DNA of 39,770 bases from SZUA-229 sp036567985. GTDB taxonomy: Bacteria; Pseudomonadota; Gammaproteobacteria; SZUA-229. A program made the translations under genes and the position numbers. Location: positions 1 through 39,770 of the forward strand of contig DATCTK010000064.1 in NCBI GenBank assembly GCA_036567985.1, read 5' to 3'. This document shows positions 31,256 to 39,736 of the stretch, in pieces (within the stretch, counting starts at the first letter, position 1; each line of letters begins with the position of its first letter). The notes beneath the pieces are model-generated. The model saw nothing but the letters and a program-made list of their open reading frames with translations. It did not search any database and was not told where the DNA came from.

Positions 31256-33427
31256 ATGACAAAAGAAAATGACAGGCTCTATATTCTGCTGATCAGTGTG
31301 CATGGACTGATTCGTGCCAATAACCTTGAGCTGGGGCGGGACGCAGATACCGGCGGTCAGACCAAGTATGTGGTTGAGCTGGCCTATGCACTAAGTCAGC
31401 ATCCGGATGTTTATCGCGTTGATCTGGTGACCAAGCGTATACAGGAGCCGGGACTGGATAAAACCTATTCACAATCCTTCGAGCCGCTATCTGACCGTGC
31501 ACAGATTGTGCGCCTGGATTGTGGCGAACCCACCTATATTCCCAAAGAACAGTTATGGGGTGATCTCGACAGCTTCGCTGACAATATTCTGGATTACATT
31601 CGTAAACAGCCCAAAGCACCGGATCTGATTCACAGCCATTATGCCGATGCCGGTTATGTGGCATCGCGTTTTTCACATCTGCTGGATATTCCACTGGTAC
31701 ACACTGGACACTCACTGGGGCGGGTAAAACGTCGTCGTTTACTGGCCAGTGGTTTAAAGCCCGCGGATATTGAAGAACGATACAATATGGCACGGCGTAT
31801 TAATGGTGAAGAAGATACACTGGGTGTGGCGGATATGGTGATTACCAGTACCCACCAGGAAATCAGCGAGCAGTATGGTCTGTATGATTACTATCAGCCG
31901 GATAATATGCGGGTTATTCCGCCGGGTACCGATCTCAAACTTTTTTATCCGCCCCTGGGTGATGAAAAAAATAGTGACATTTGCCGTGAGCTGACGCGGT
32001 TTCTCAATCAGCCGGACAGGCCAATGATACTGGCGCTGTCACGGCCGGATCAGCGTAAAAACATCAATACGCTGGTTGAGGCCTATGGGGAGTCACCGTC
32101 ACTGCAGGCACAGGCAAATCTGGTGATTGTGGCGGGTAATCGTGATGATATCAGCGAACTGGACGAGGGCGCACAGCAGGTGCTGTCTGAACTGTTGCTC
32201 AGTATCGATCGCTATGATTTATATGGCAAGGTGGCGTATCCAAAGCACCATCAGTCCGGTGATGTCTCTATTCTGTATCGTCTTGCCAGCCTGTCAGAGG
32301 GTGTGTTTGTTAACCCGGCGCTGACAGAACCCTTTGGACTTACCCTCATTGAAGCTGCAGCCTGCGGTCTGCCAATCGTTGCCACCGAGGATGGTGGGCC
32401 GCGTGACATTATCAATAACTGTCACAACGGTTACCTGATCAATCCGCTGGATAAAGCGGAAATTATAAAAACCATTGATCAGGTCCTTAAAGATAAATCC
32501 CGCTGGAAACAACTCTCCGCAAGTGGTATCAGTGGTGTGAAACAGCATTATTCATGGCAGGCTCATGTGGAAAAATACCTGCAGGAAACCCGGCCGCTGA
32601 TCAGTCGTCACCTGCAAACAGGTAAAGCCAGTCTGTATCGACGTCCAATGATTTACCACGACCGCGCGATATTCTCCGATCTTGATCAAAATTTACTGGA
32701 TATCCCTGGTGCGCTGCAAACCTTTGTAAATGTGATTCAGGATAATAAAAAATGCGCAACCTTTGGTATTGCCACTGGAAGACGGCTCGATGCAGTGCTG
32801 AAAAAACTTAAGGATTATAATATTCCACAACCGGATGTGCTGATCAGTAGCCTGGGCACAGAAATTTATTATGCGCCGAATCTCACCCGGGATACTGCAT
32901 GGGCAGAGCATATTGATTACCTGTGGAAGCCTGCGATAGTGCGTCGTGTACTGGCCGAGCTGCCCGGGCTTAAGCTACAGCCAAGGGCTGAGCAGAGTCA
33001 GTTCAAGATCAGTTATTACATCGACCCGTCTGTTGCGCCCAGTGCTGATGAGATAACCAGCCTGTTACATAAACAGGATCAGACAGTGAATGTGTTTATG
33101 TCCTTCGGTCAGTACCTGGATATCGTACCAGTACGTGCATCCAAGGGGTATGCCTTACGCTGGTTCGCCAACCAGTGGGATATTCCACTGGAACACATAC
33201 TGGTGGCCGGAGGTTCCGGGGCGGATGAGGATATGATGCGAGGCAACACCCTGGCCGTGGTGGTGGCTAACCGGCATGATGAGGAACTGTCCGATTTAAC
33301 AGATCTGGAGCGTGTGTATTTTGCCAGAGAGGCCGGTGCCTACGGCATACTTGAAGCCATTGAATATTATGATTTTCTGGGCAGTTGTCGCGTGCCGGTG
33401 TCCGACACATCGCGGGAGGGTAAATGA
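31256..33427 (+). CDS. sps: Sucrose-phosphate synthase with degenerate HAD domain
   Basis: Makes sucrose-6-phosphate from UDP- or ADP-glucose and fructose-6-phosphate. The 723-residue GT4 enzyme has HGLIRANNLELGRDADTGGQ (acceptor side), the VHTGHSLGRVKRRRLL block and NPALTEPFGLTLIEAAACGLP (nucleotide-sugar EX7E motif, about 355). A C-terminal HAD-type domain (about 470-715) has SDLDQN where active phosphatases have DxDxT, so it is probably not catalytic, as in plant-type SPS. I chose the ATG at 31256 over an upstream TTG. It overlaps spp by 4 bp (ATGA). Confidence 0.93.
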   Translation: MTKENDRLYILLISVHGLIRANNLELGRDADTGGQTKYVVELAYALSQHPDVYRVDLVTKRIQEPGLDKTYSQSFEPLSDRAQIVRLDCGEPTYIPKEQLWGDLDSFADNILDYIRKQPKAPDLIHSHYADAGYVASRFSHLLDIPLVHTGHSLGRVKRRRLLASGLKPADIEERYNMARRINGEEDTLGVADMVITSTHQEISEQYGLYDYYQPDNMRVIPPGTDLKLFYPPLGDEKNSDICRELTRFLNQPDRPMILALSRPDQRKNINTLVEAYGESPSLQAQANLVIVAGNRDDISELDEGAQQVLSELLLSIDRYDLYGKVAYPKHHQSGDVSILYRLASLSEGVFVNPALTEPFGLTLIEAAACGLPIVATEDGGPRDIINNCHNGYLINPLDKAEIIKTIDQVLKDKSRWKQLSASGISGVKQHYSWQAHVEKYLQETRPLISRHLQTGKASLYRRPMIYHDRAIFSDLDQNLLDIPGALQTFVNVIQDNKKCATFGIATGRRLDAVLKKLKDYNIPQPDVLISSLGTEIYYAPNLTRDTAWAEHIDYLWKPAIVRRVLAELPGLKLQPRAEQSQFKISYYIDPSVAPSADEITSLLHKQDQTVNVFMSFGQYLDIVPVRASKGYALRWFANQWDIPLEHILVAGGSGADEDMMRGNTLAVVVANRHDEELSDLTDLERVYFAREAGAYGILEAIEYYDFLGSCRVPVSDTSREGK

Positions 33428-34269
33428 GATTACTGCTGTGTACAGATCTTGATCGCACGCTGTTACCCAATGGTTCACAACCGGAATCGAAACACGCCCG
33501 TCAACGCTTCGCCACACTGGCTGCGAACCCTCAGGTGTGCCTGGCCTATGTGAGCGGTCGCGACCGTGTGCTGGTACAAAAGGCCATCAAGAATTTCCAG
33601 ATACCGTTGCCAGATTATGTGATTGCCGATGTGGGTTCAACAATTTACCAGATTGTTGAAGGTGAGTGGCAGCACTGGCAGCTATGGGAGGATGAAATCG
33701 GGCAGGACTGGCAGGGCTGGCATCATCGGGATTTACATGAGTCACTGAAAGGTTTCCGTGATTTACGCCTGCAGCAAATGAGCAAGCAGAACACTCACAA
33801 ACTCAGTTACTATGTGCCATTGTATGTCAAACATCAAACCCTGCTGGAGAATATCTACGCACACTTTGCGCGACATGGTTTACAGGTTAATCTTGTCTGG
33901 AGTATTGATGAGCAGGCGAATATCGGCCTGCTGGATATATTGCCCGCCAGTGCCGGTAAACGTCATGCGATTGAATTTCTGATGCAGCAGCTTGGGTTTA
34001 GTCTGGATGAAACCGTATTTGCAGGGGATAGTGGTAACGATATTTCAGTGATGGAAAGTCCGATTCATTCGGTACTGGTTGCCAATGCCAATAAGGATGT
34101 CAAACAGCAGGCGATTCAGCATGCAGCGGCAAATGAACAGCTCAACAGTCTGTATATTGCGCAGGGAAATTATCTTGGTATGAACGGCAACTACAGCGCA
34201 GGCATACTGGAGGGCGTTGCTCATTATCTGCCGCAGCTGGAAAGCTGGTTTGGAGACGATGATGCATAA
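33424..34269 (+). CDS. spp: Sucrose-6-phosphate phosphatase
   Basis: Releases sucrose from sucrose-6-phosphate, making synthesis irreversible. The 281-residue HAD protein has motif I CTDLDRTLLPN with D8 and D10 intact, AYVSGRDRVLVQKAI (motif II and substrate side), a lysine in PASAGKRHAIEFL (motif III) and FAGDSGNDISVM (motif IV). These are the SPP-specific variants of the HAD motifs. Its ATG overlaps the sps stop (ATGA), so translation is coupled. Confidence 0.94.
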   Translation: MRLLLCTDLDRTLLPNGSQPESKHARQRFATLAANPQVCLAYVSGRDRVLVQKAIKNFQIPLPDYVIADVGSTIYQIVEGEWQHWQLWEDEIGQDWQGWHHRDLHESLKGFRDLRLQQMSKQNTHKLSYYVPLYVKHQTLLENIYAHFARHGLQVNLVWSIDEQANIGLLDILPASAGKRHAIEFLMQQLGFSLDETVFAGDSGNDISVMESPIHSVLVANANKDVKQQAIQHAAANEQLNSLYIAQGNYLGMNGNYSAGILEGVAHYLPQLESWFGDDDA

Positions 34270-35158
34270 GCCGCAAACGGTGATTTTTGGAGAAGTATTA
34301 TACGACTGTTTTCCCGATGGTAAGCGTGTGCTTGGTGGGGCGCCCTTTAATGTGGCCTGGCATTGCCAGGCATTTGGCATGCAGCCCCTGCTGATCAGCC
34401 GAGTGGGTGATGATCCATTCGGCCAGCAGATTCAGCAGGCCATGCGTGACTGGGGTATGGTAACCGATGGCCTGCAGATTGATTCGCAACACCCTAGCGG
34501 TGTGGTTGATGTGCGTTTCGAGCAGGGGGAGCCCAGCTATACCATCGTTGAAAACAGTGCATGGGATTTTATCGATAAAAGCTGCCTGCCAAAACTGCAC
34601 AATAACAGTATTCTTTATCATGGCTCACTGGCTCTGCGTAACGCAGCATCTGCCGCTGCACTCGACTATATTAAACAGAAGGTAAGCATGTCGATTTTTG
34701 TCGATATCAATCTGCGATCGCCCTGGTGGAAACTGCCGCAGATCCGGCAGATGGTTAGCGATGCACGCTGGCTTAAGCTGAACCAGCATGAACTTGTGCA
34801 GATACAGCCTGATTTAGCAGAGTCGACAGTCGAAGATGAGCAGATGTTGATTCAACTGCTGCAGCTGTATCAGCTGGAGATGCTGATAGTCACCAGAGGC
34901 GAGCAGGGGGTTGTAGCCTGTGATCATCAAGGCAGGATCAGCCGCGTTGTGCCAGAGAGGCTGAGTCGGGTCGCGGATACTGTCGGAGCCGGTGATGCCT
35001 TCAGTAGTGTGTTATTGCTGGGGCAGACCCTGCAATGGCCATTGCACACCCGTTTGCATCGGGCACAGCAATTTGCCAGCGCCGTGGTCGGTTTGCAGGG
35101 AGCAACCACCAGTGATGTTCAATTCTACCAGCCCTTTATCGAAGCCTGGCAACTGTAG
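34262..35158 (+). CDS. PfkB-family fructokinase
   Basis: A 298-residue ribokinase-fold sugar kinase: GEVLYDCFPDGKRVLGGAPFNVAWHC (sugar-binding start with GGAPFN), the middle strand SIFVDINLRSPWW and the catalytic DTVGAGDAFSSVLL with the base Asp. In methanotroph sps-spp-fruK-ams clusters this kinase phosphorylates fructose released from sucrose. It overlaps the spp end by 8 bp; I chose the ATG at 34262, with TGGAG 6 nt upstream, and the ATG one codon earlier is also possible. The substrate is inferred from cluster context. Confidence 0.92.
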   Translation: MHKPQTVIFGEVLYDCFPDGKRVLGGAPFNVAWHCQAFGMQPLLISRVGDDPFGQQIQQAMRDWGMVTDGLQIDSQHPSGVVDVRFEQGEPSYTIVENSAWDFIDKSCLPKLHNNSILYHGSLALRNAASAAALDYIKQKVSMSIFVDINLRSPWWKLPQIRQMVSDARWLKLNQHELVQIQPDLAESTVEDEQMLIQLLQLYQLEMLIVTRGEQGVVACDHQGRISRVVPERLSRVADTVGAGDAFSSVLLLGQTLQWPLHTRLHRAQQFASAVVGLQGATTSDVQFYQPFIEAWQL

Positions 35159-35241
35159 AGCGGGGCTTGAATCAGTACCTGGATGTAGTGAGCATATAGC
35201 TGGGTTTACTGAAGGTACAAAACCAGGAAAAATCATAAATT

Positions 35242-37200
35242 ATGTATGAGCAGGTTTCACATTCGTTATTAAACGATATTCTGTTCAGGTTAAACCCTGA
35301 AATCAAACAGCAACAGATCCGTCATTTTTATACCCGTCTTGGGGCAAATTTCTATTCTATCTATTCTCTGTTTCATGTGCTGTATGGCGCGCGTGATGAT
35401 TTTGAAGCGCAGGCGCAGCGTCTGGTTGAAACCATGGCGCGTCAGTATATCAATCGTGAGGATGATCTTAAGAAAACAGACCTTGAACGTGAAAAGAATC
35501 ACAACTGGTTTCTGAGCCAGGAATGGGTTGGCATGGCGCTGTACAGTGACGGCTTTGCTGATAATTTGCAGGGGCTAAAAAGTAAACTGCATTATCTGCA
35601 GGAGCTGGGTGTGAATATGCTGCACATTATGCCGATTCTGATGTGCCCTGAAGGTAAGAGTGATGGCGGCTATGCGGTGAGTGATTTCCGCCAGGTCGAT
35701 CCACGTATTGGCACACTGAACGACTTACATGAGGTTTCGGAAAACCTGAAAAAGCGCGATATGTTACTGACACTGGATGTGGTCGTGAACCACACCTCAG
35801 ACGAGCATGAATGGGCGCAGAAAGCACGTCAGGGTGACAAGCTTTATCAGGATTATTATTACCTGTTTGACAGTCGGGAGATCCCCGATATGTTCGAAGA
35901 AACCATGCCGGAAATTTTTCCCGAAACATCACCGGGTAACTTTACCTGGGATGAGCAGATGGAAAAATGGGTGATGACGGTATTCAATAATTATCAGTGG
36001 GATCTGAATTACAGCAATCCAGCGGTATTTATTGAAATGCTGGATATCATTCTGTTCTGGGCCAATCAGGGCGCGGATATTATACGCCTGGATGCGGTGG
36101 CTTTTTTGTGGAAAAAAATCGGCAGTACCTGTCAGAATGAACGGGAAGCGCATTTGATTCTGCAGTTAATGAAAGACTGCTGCCAGGTTACCGCGCCGGG
36201 TGTGCTGTTTATTGCGGAAGCTATAGTCGCGCCGGTGGAAATCACCAAATACTTCGGTGAGGATGCAATCAATGCCAAGGAGTGCGAGATTGCCTATAAC
36301 GCCACCTATATGGCCCTGTTATGGGATGCAGTGGCCACTAAAAATGCCCGGCTGCTGTATCAGGGCATCAAGAGTATTCCGGCCAAGCTGGAACGAGCGA
36401 CCTGGCTCAACTATGTGCGCTGTCATGATGACATTGGCCTGGGCTTTGACGATGCAGATATACGCGCTGTGGGCTACGAGCCAACTGAACACCGCAAGTT
36501 TTTAATCGACTATTATACCGGGAATTTTGCCGATTCAATGGCCAGGGGCTTGCCCTTTGGCCAGAACATCAAAACCGGGGATGCACGTATCTCGGGCACA
36601 CTGGCCTCACTGGCCGGCTTGCAGGCAGCACTGGAGCTGGGCGAGGAACAGGCAATTGATCATGCAGTACGACATATCCTATTGCTTAACAGCATGATTA
36701 TGTCATTCGGTGGAATACCCCTTCTTTACTATGGTGACGAGATCGGCACACTCAATGATTGCTCGTTTCAGCATGACCGACACAAGCAGCATGATACCCG
36801 CTGGGCGCACCGGCCAACCATTGACTGGGATAAGGCTGAACGTAGGCATCAGTCAGGCACAGTGGAACACCGCATCTTTACCGCGCTTAAAAAAATGATT
36901 GCGGTGCGCAAGGAGATACCGGCTTTTGCGGATTTTAATAACCGCGAGCTGATTCAGCTGGATAACCCACATCTGTTTGTGTTTTCCCGTTTTAACCTGC
37001 GTCGTAGTTCAAGCAGTGTGCTGGTGGTTGGTAATTTTGATGCGCGCCCACAATATCTTGACCTGGATGTGGTGAACAGCACCTTCCGTTTGCAGCACGG
37101 AGAAATCAGAGACCTGTATTCCGGTGAAGTACCCGCATTGTTTAAAAACCAGCTGATTATTCCGCCGTATCATTTCTACTGGCTGGCGGATGCAGGCTAG
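35242..37200 (+). CDS. ams: Amylosucrase (GH13)
   Basis: Transfers glucose from sucrose to a glucan and releases fructose. The 652-residue protein has the AmS N-terminal helical domain, QEWVGMALYSDGFADNLQGL, YAVSDFRQVDPRIGTLNDL (region I side) and TLDVVVNHTSDEHEWA. The catalytic residues are D284 in IIRLDAVAF (nucleophile), E326 in FIAEAIV (acid/base) and H395-D396 in RCHDDIG. These and the 650-residue size match amylosucrase rather than other GH13 enzymes. It is the last gene of the sucrose operon, 83 bp after the kinase. Confidence 0.93.
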   Translation: MYEQVSHSLLNDILFRLNPEIKQQQIRHFYTRLGANFYSIYSLFHVLYGARDDFEAQAQRLVETMARQYINREDDLKKTDLEREKNHNWFLSQEWVGMALYSDGFADNLQGLKSKLHYLQELGVNMLHIMPILMCPEGKSDGGYAVSDFRQVDPRIGTLNDLHEVSENLKKRDMLLTLDVVVNHTSDEHEWAQKARQGDKLYQDYYYLFDSREIPDMFEETMPEIFPETSPGNFTWDEQMEKWVMTVFNNYQWDLNYSNPAVFIEMLDIILFWANQGADIIRLDAVAFLWKKIGSTCQNEREAHLILQLMKDCCQVTAPGVLFIAEAIVAPVEITKYFGEDAINAKECEIAYNATYMALLWDAVATKNARLLYQGIKSIPAKLERATWLNYVRCHDDIGLGFDDADIRAVGYEPTEHRKFLIDYYTGNFADSMARGLPFGQNIKTGDARISGTLASLAGLQAALELGEEQAIDHAVRHILLLNSMIMSFGGIPLLYYGDEIGTLNDCSFQHDRHKQHDTRWAHRPTIDWDKAERRHQSGTVEHRIFTALKKMIAVRKEIPAFADFNNRELIQLDNPHLFVFSRFNLRRSSSSVLVVGNFDARPQYLDLDVVNSTFRLQHGEIRDLYSGEVPALFKNQLIIPPYHFYWLADAG

Positions 37201-37426
37201 CACAGATATTGATGATTAAGCCTGTAATGCACTGTGCCAGCCGTCTAAAGGATATACACAATAAGTGAATGACAGCCCAGAGCATTCTGGCATAATAAGC
37301 TGTCTGCTGGTTGCAGGCAGTTTTTACTGCAACATTTATAGTGTCGCATAATGAACGCGTGTTTATTAAGCCGCACGCTTTTAAACACTTGTAAACAGAC
37401 TGCATAAAAACTAAAAGATACGTATT

Positions 37427-38842
37427 ATGAAGCAAACAACAGATAAAATTATTATTGGCAGTGAAGAATGGTGTGCTTTTCCAGGGCTTGGCATTCCAGC
37501 GATCAAGGCGCGAGTTGATTCTGGCGCCAAAACCTCATCCATCCATGCGTTTAATATTCATAAAATTCGCCGTAACGGTGAAAGCTGGATCAGTTTTGAA
37601 GTGCATCCGCTACAGGGTGACAGGCGTACCGTCATTCGCTGTGAGCAGCCTATTCTTGACAAGCGAGTGGTAAAAAGTTCCAGTGGCATTGCTGAAACCC
37701 GTTATGTTGTTGCCGCTAAAATCAAGGTGGGTGATGAGTCCTGGGATATAGAAATTACCCTGGCGAACCGGGATTCCATGGGTTACCGCATGTTGCTGGG
37801 ACGCGAAGCCATGAGTGGTCGCATGCTGGTAGACCCGTCACTGAGTTTCTGTCTGGGTGAGATGCCCAAACAGAAACTGGATGATTATTACGGCACCAAG
37901 AAAAACCAGCGCAGTGGTTTGCGAATTGGCCTGCTGGCCAGTAACCAGGACTTATACAGCAATCAGCGCATACTCGAAGCCGGCGAAGAGCGCGGTCATG
38001 AGATGGTGTTTCTGAATATCAAGCAATGTTATATGAAACTGGATGCCCATGAACCGGAAGCCCATTATCGTGGCGGCAAGGTGCTGGGAGAACTGGATGC
38101 GGTAATTACCCGTATTCGCCCCAGTATGACCTTTTATGGCTGTGCACTGGCACGGCAGTTCGAGAGTATGGGGGTTTACACCATCAATACCTCGGCGGCG
38201 GTGACCCAGTCACGGGATAAACTGTTTTCATTGCAGCTGCTGCTGAAAAACGGTGTGAGTATTCCTACCAGTGGCTTTGCCAACTCACCCATGGATACCA
38301 ATGACCTGATCGATATGGTGGGTGGCGCACCGCTGATAGTTAAACTGCTGGAAGGCACACAGGGCAGGGGTGTGGTGCTGGCTGAAACCAAAAAAGCGGC
38401 AGAAAGTGTGATTAATGCCTTTAAAACCCTGAATGCCAATCTGCTGGTACAGGAATTTATCAAGGAAGCCGATGGCAAGGATTTACGCTGTTTTGTGATT
38501 GATGGCAAAGTCGTTGCCTCAATTCAGCGTACTGCAGCGCCCGGTGAATTCCGTGCGAATATTCATCAGGGTGGTTCTGCCTCGATAGTTAAGATCACCC
38601 CAAAGGAAAGAGCGCTGGCAATAAAGGCCGCGAAAACGCTGGGCCTGAAAGTTGCCGGTGTGGATATCATCCGTTCACAGAACGGCCCATTGTTACTTGA
38701 AGTGAACTCATCTCCCGGGCTTGAAGGTATTGAAACCGCAACTGGAAAGGATATCGCTGGCATGATGATAGCCGCCATCGAGAAAAAGCTGCGCTGGAAG
38801 CGTGAGCTGGGTAGTAAACATAAATATGATGATGAGGCCTGA
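37427..38842 (+). CDS. RimB-RimK fusion: retropepsin-like domain plus ATP-grasp ligase
   Basis: A 471-residue two-domain protein. Residues about 1-150 are a RimB-like ("ATP-dependent zinc protease") domain with the retropepsin triad motif VDSGAKTS (D31-S-G) and RMLLGREAM. Residues about 165-455 are a RimK-type ATP-grasp ligase with TSAAVTQSRDKLFSLQLLLKNGV, LLEGTQGRGV (loop), LVQEFIKEADGKDLRCFVI and LLEVNSSPGLEGIE (metal site). RimK adds glutamates to ribosomal protein S6; RimB proteases have been linked to RimK in Pseudomonas. It starts at ATG with a weak ribosome-binding site. It is not in an obvious operon. Confidence 0.88.
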   Translation: MKQTTDKIIIGSEEWCAFPGLGIPAIKARVDSGAKTSSIHAFNIHKIRRNGESWISFEVHPLQGDRRTVIRCEQPILDKRVVKSSSGIAETRYVVAAKIKVGDESWDIEITLANRDSMGYRMLLGREAMSGRMLVDPSLSFCLGEMPKQKLDDYYGTKKNQRSGLRIGLLASNQDLYSNQRILEAGEERGHEMVFLNIKQCYMKLDAHEPEAHYRGGKVLGELDAVITRIRPSMTFYGCALARQFESMGVYTINTSAAVTQSRDKLFSLQLLLKNGVSIPTSGFANSPMDTNDLIDMVGGAPLIVKLLEGTQGRGVVLAETKKAAESVINAFKTLNANLLVQEFIKEADGKDLRCFVIDGKVVASIQRTAAPGEFRANIHQGGSASIVKITPKERALAIKAAKTLGLKVAGVDIIRSQNGPLLLEVNSSPGLEGIETATGKDIAGMMIAAIEKKLRWKRELGSKHKYDDEA

Positions 38843-38852
38843 TTTAAATCTA

Positions 38853-39006
38853 AGGAAGCTCTGAATAATTCATCCATGAATGATCAGAGCAAAAACAAAT
38901 TAAAATGCGATTTTAATTTGTTTTTCATTTTCAATAACTTAGCAGTTATTGAAAATGGCGGCACATCCATGTGCCGCGGAACCTCTGAGTTTTTCAGAGG
39001 TTCCCT
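38853..39006. mobile_element. Chain of five abutting hairpins (MITE-like)
   Basis: Five hairpins lie directly end to end: GCTCTGA...TCAGAGC around ATTCAT-CC-ATGAAT (38858-38890), a 15-bp AT-rich stem with loop TGCGA (38891-38925), CATTTTCAATAACT with its complement and loop TAGC (38926-38957), GCGGCACAT-CC-ATGTGCCGC (38958-38977), and GGAACCTCTGA/TCAGAGGTTCC (38978-39004). The outer ends AGGAAGCTCTGA and TCAGAGGTTCCCT are imperfect inverted repeats. No coding sequence is present. It could also end transcription of the upstream gene. Confidence 0.75.
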
Positions 39007-39067
39007 AACAAGTAACTGTGCGCAACACTGCTTGAGCACAGATGGTGAATAACAGGGCAAGCTCAAT

Positions 39068-39577
39068 ATGAAGAAGTATATAGAAAATACAGCCAAAGCA
39101 CTGATGGGGGTTTCCTATAAGGAACTGGATGACAGTGAAAAAGAGGTTATCGAAAGTATTGCCGATGGCGAGTCGATTGTTGAAGACGTCAATCTGACAT
39201 TCAATGAACAGCTGACATTCGGCCAGCGCTTATCCGATAAAATTTCTGAGTTCGGCGGTTCCTGGACCTTTATTATCATTTTCCTGCTGGTGCTGATTTC
39301 ATGGATGGTACTTAATTCCTACTATCTTGCGTCGACCTCGGGGGCGTTTGATCCTTTCCCCTATATTTTGCTTAACCTGGTGCTGTCGACCATAGCAGCC
39401 CTGCAGGCGCCAATTATTATGATGTCGCAAAACCGCCAGTCAGCCAAGGATCGGCTGGATATTACTGAAAACTACAAGGTCAGCTTGAAAACTGACCTGG
39501 AAATTATGTTGCTGCACAAGAAACTTGATGAATTAACCCAGCTGGTTGAAAAGCAATCCAGCGCTTCCGGAAAATAG
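39068..39577 (+). CDS. DUF1003 membrane protein
   Basis: A 169-residue protein with two close transmembrane helices (about 65-84, WTFIIIFLLVLISWMVL, and 98-118, PYILLNLVLSTIAALQAPII), joined by a loop with FDPFPYI, then MMSQNRQSAKDRLDITENYK and a C-terminal coiled coil (about 135-165). LSTIAALQAPIIMMSQNRQ is the DUF1003 signature. Function is unknown in this family. A short leader with CAAGCTCAAT precedes the ATG. It lies between the hairpin chain and an insertion sequence. Confidence 0.9.
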   Translation: MKKYIENTAKALMGVSYKELDDSEKEVIESIADGESIVEDVNLTFNEQLTFGQRLSDKISEFGGSWTFIIIFLLVLISWMVLNSYYLASTSGAFDPFPYILLNLVLSTIAALQAPIIMMSQNRQSAKDRLDITENYKVSLKTDLEIMLLHKKLDELTQLVEKQSSASGK

Positions 39578-39664
39578 CTCATGCAGGAACTACAGACCGT
39601 TCTAAGCGGGTTTCTCAATATACTGCTGCAATCACTGCTGTCCCGTTAAGAGCGTAAATAAATA

Positions 39665-39736
39665 GGTCTGGAAACCCTTCAGTTTGTTACAATGAAGTTA
39701 TCACAAGTCATTGAAAAACAAAAAGGAAACCAGACC
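39665..39736 (+). promoter_or_regulatory. Transposase leader hairpin over the ribosome-binding site
   Basis: GGTCTGG (39665-39671) is complementary to CCAGACC (39730-39736), which lies between the AAGGA ribosome-binding site and the ATG of the transposase. If transcription entered from outside the insertion sequence, the mRNA could fold and hide the start. The insertion-sequence left end may lie near 39660, but its inverted repeat cannot be confirmed without the right end. Confidence 0.4.

Noticed and set aside
39581..39649. 22-codon open frame after the DUF1003 gene (MQELQTVLSGFLN...)
   Set aside because: It is hydrophobic and begins 3 bp after the upstream stop, so coupling is possible, but it is too short and has no recognisable family; left unannotated.
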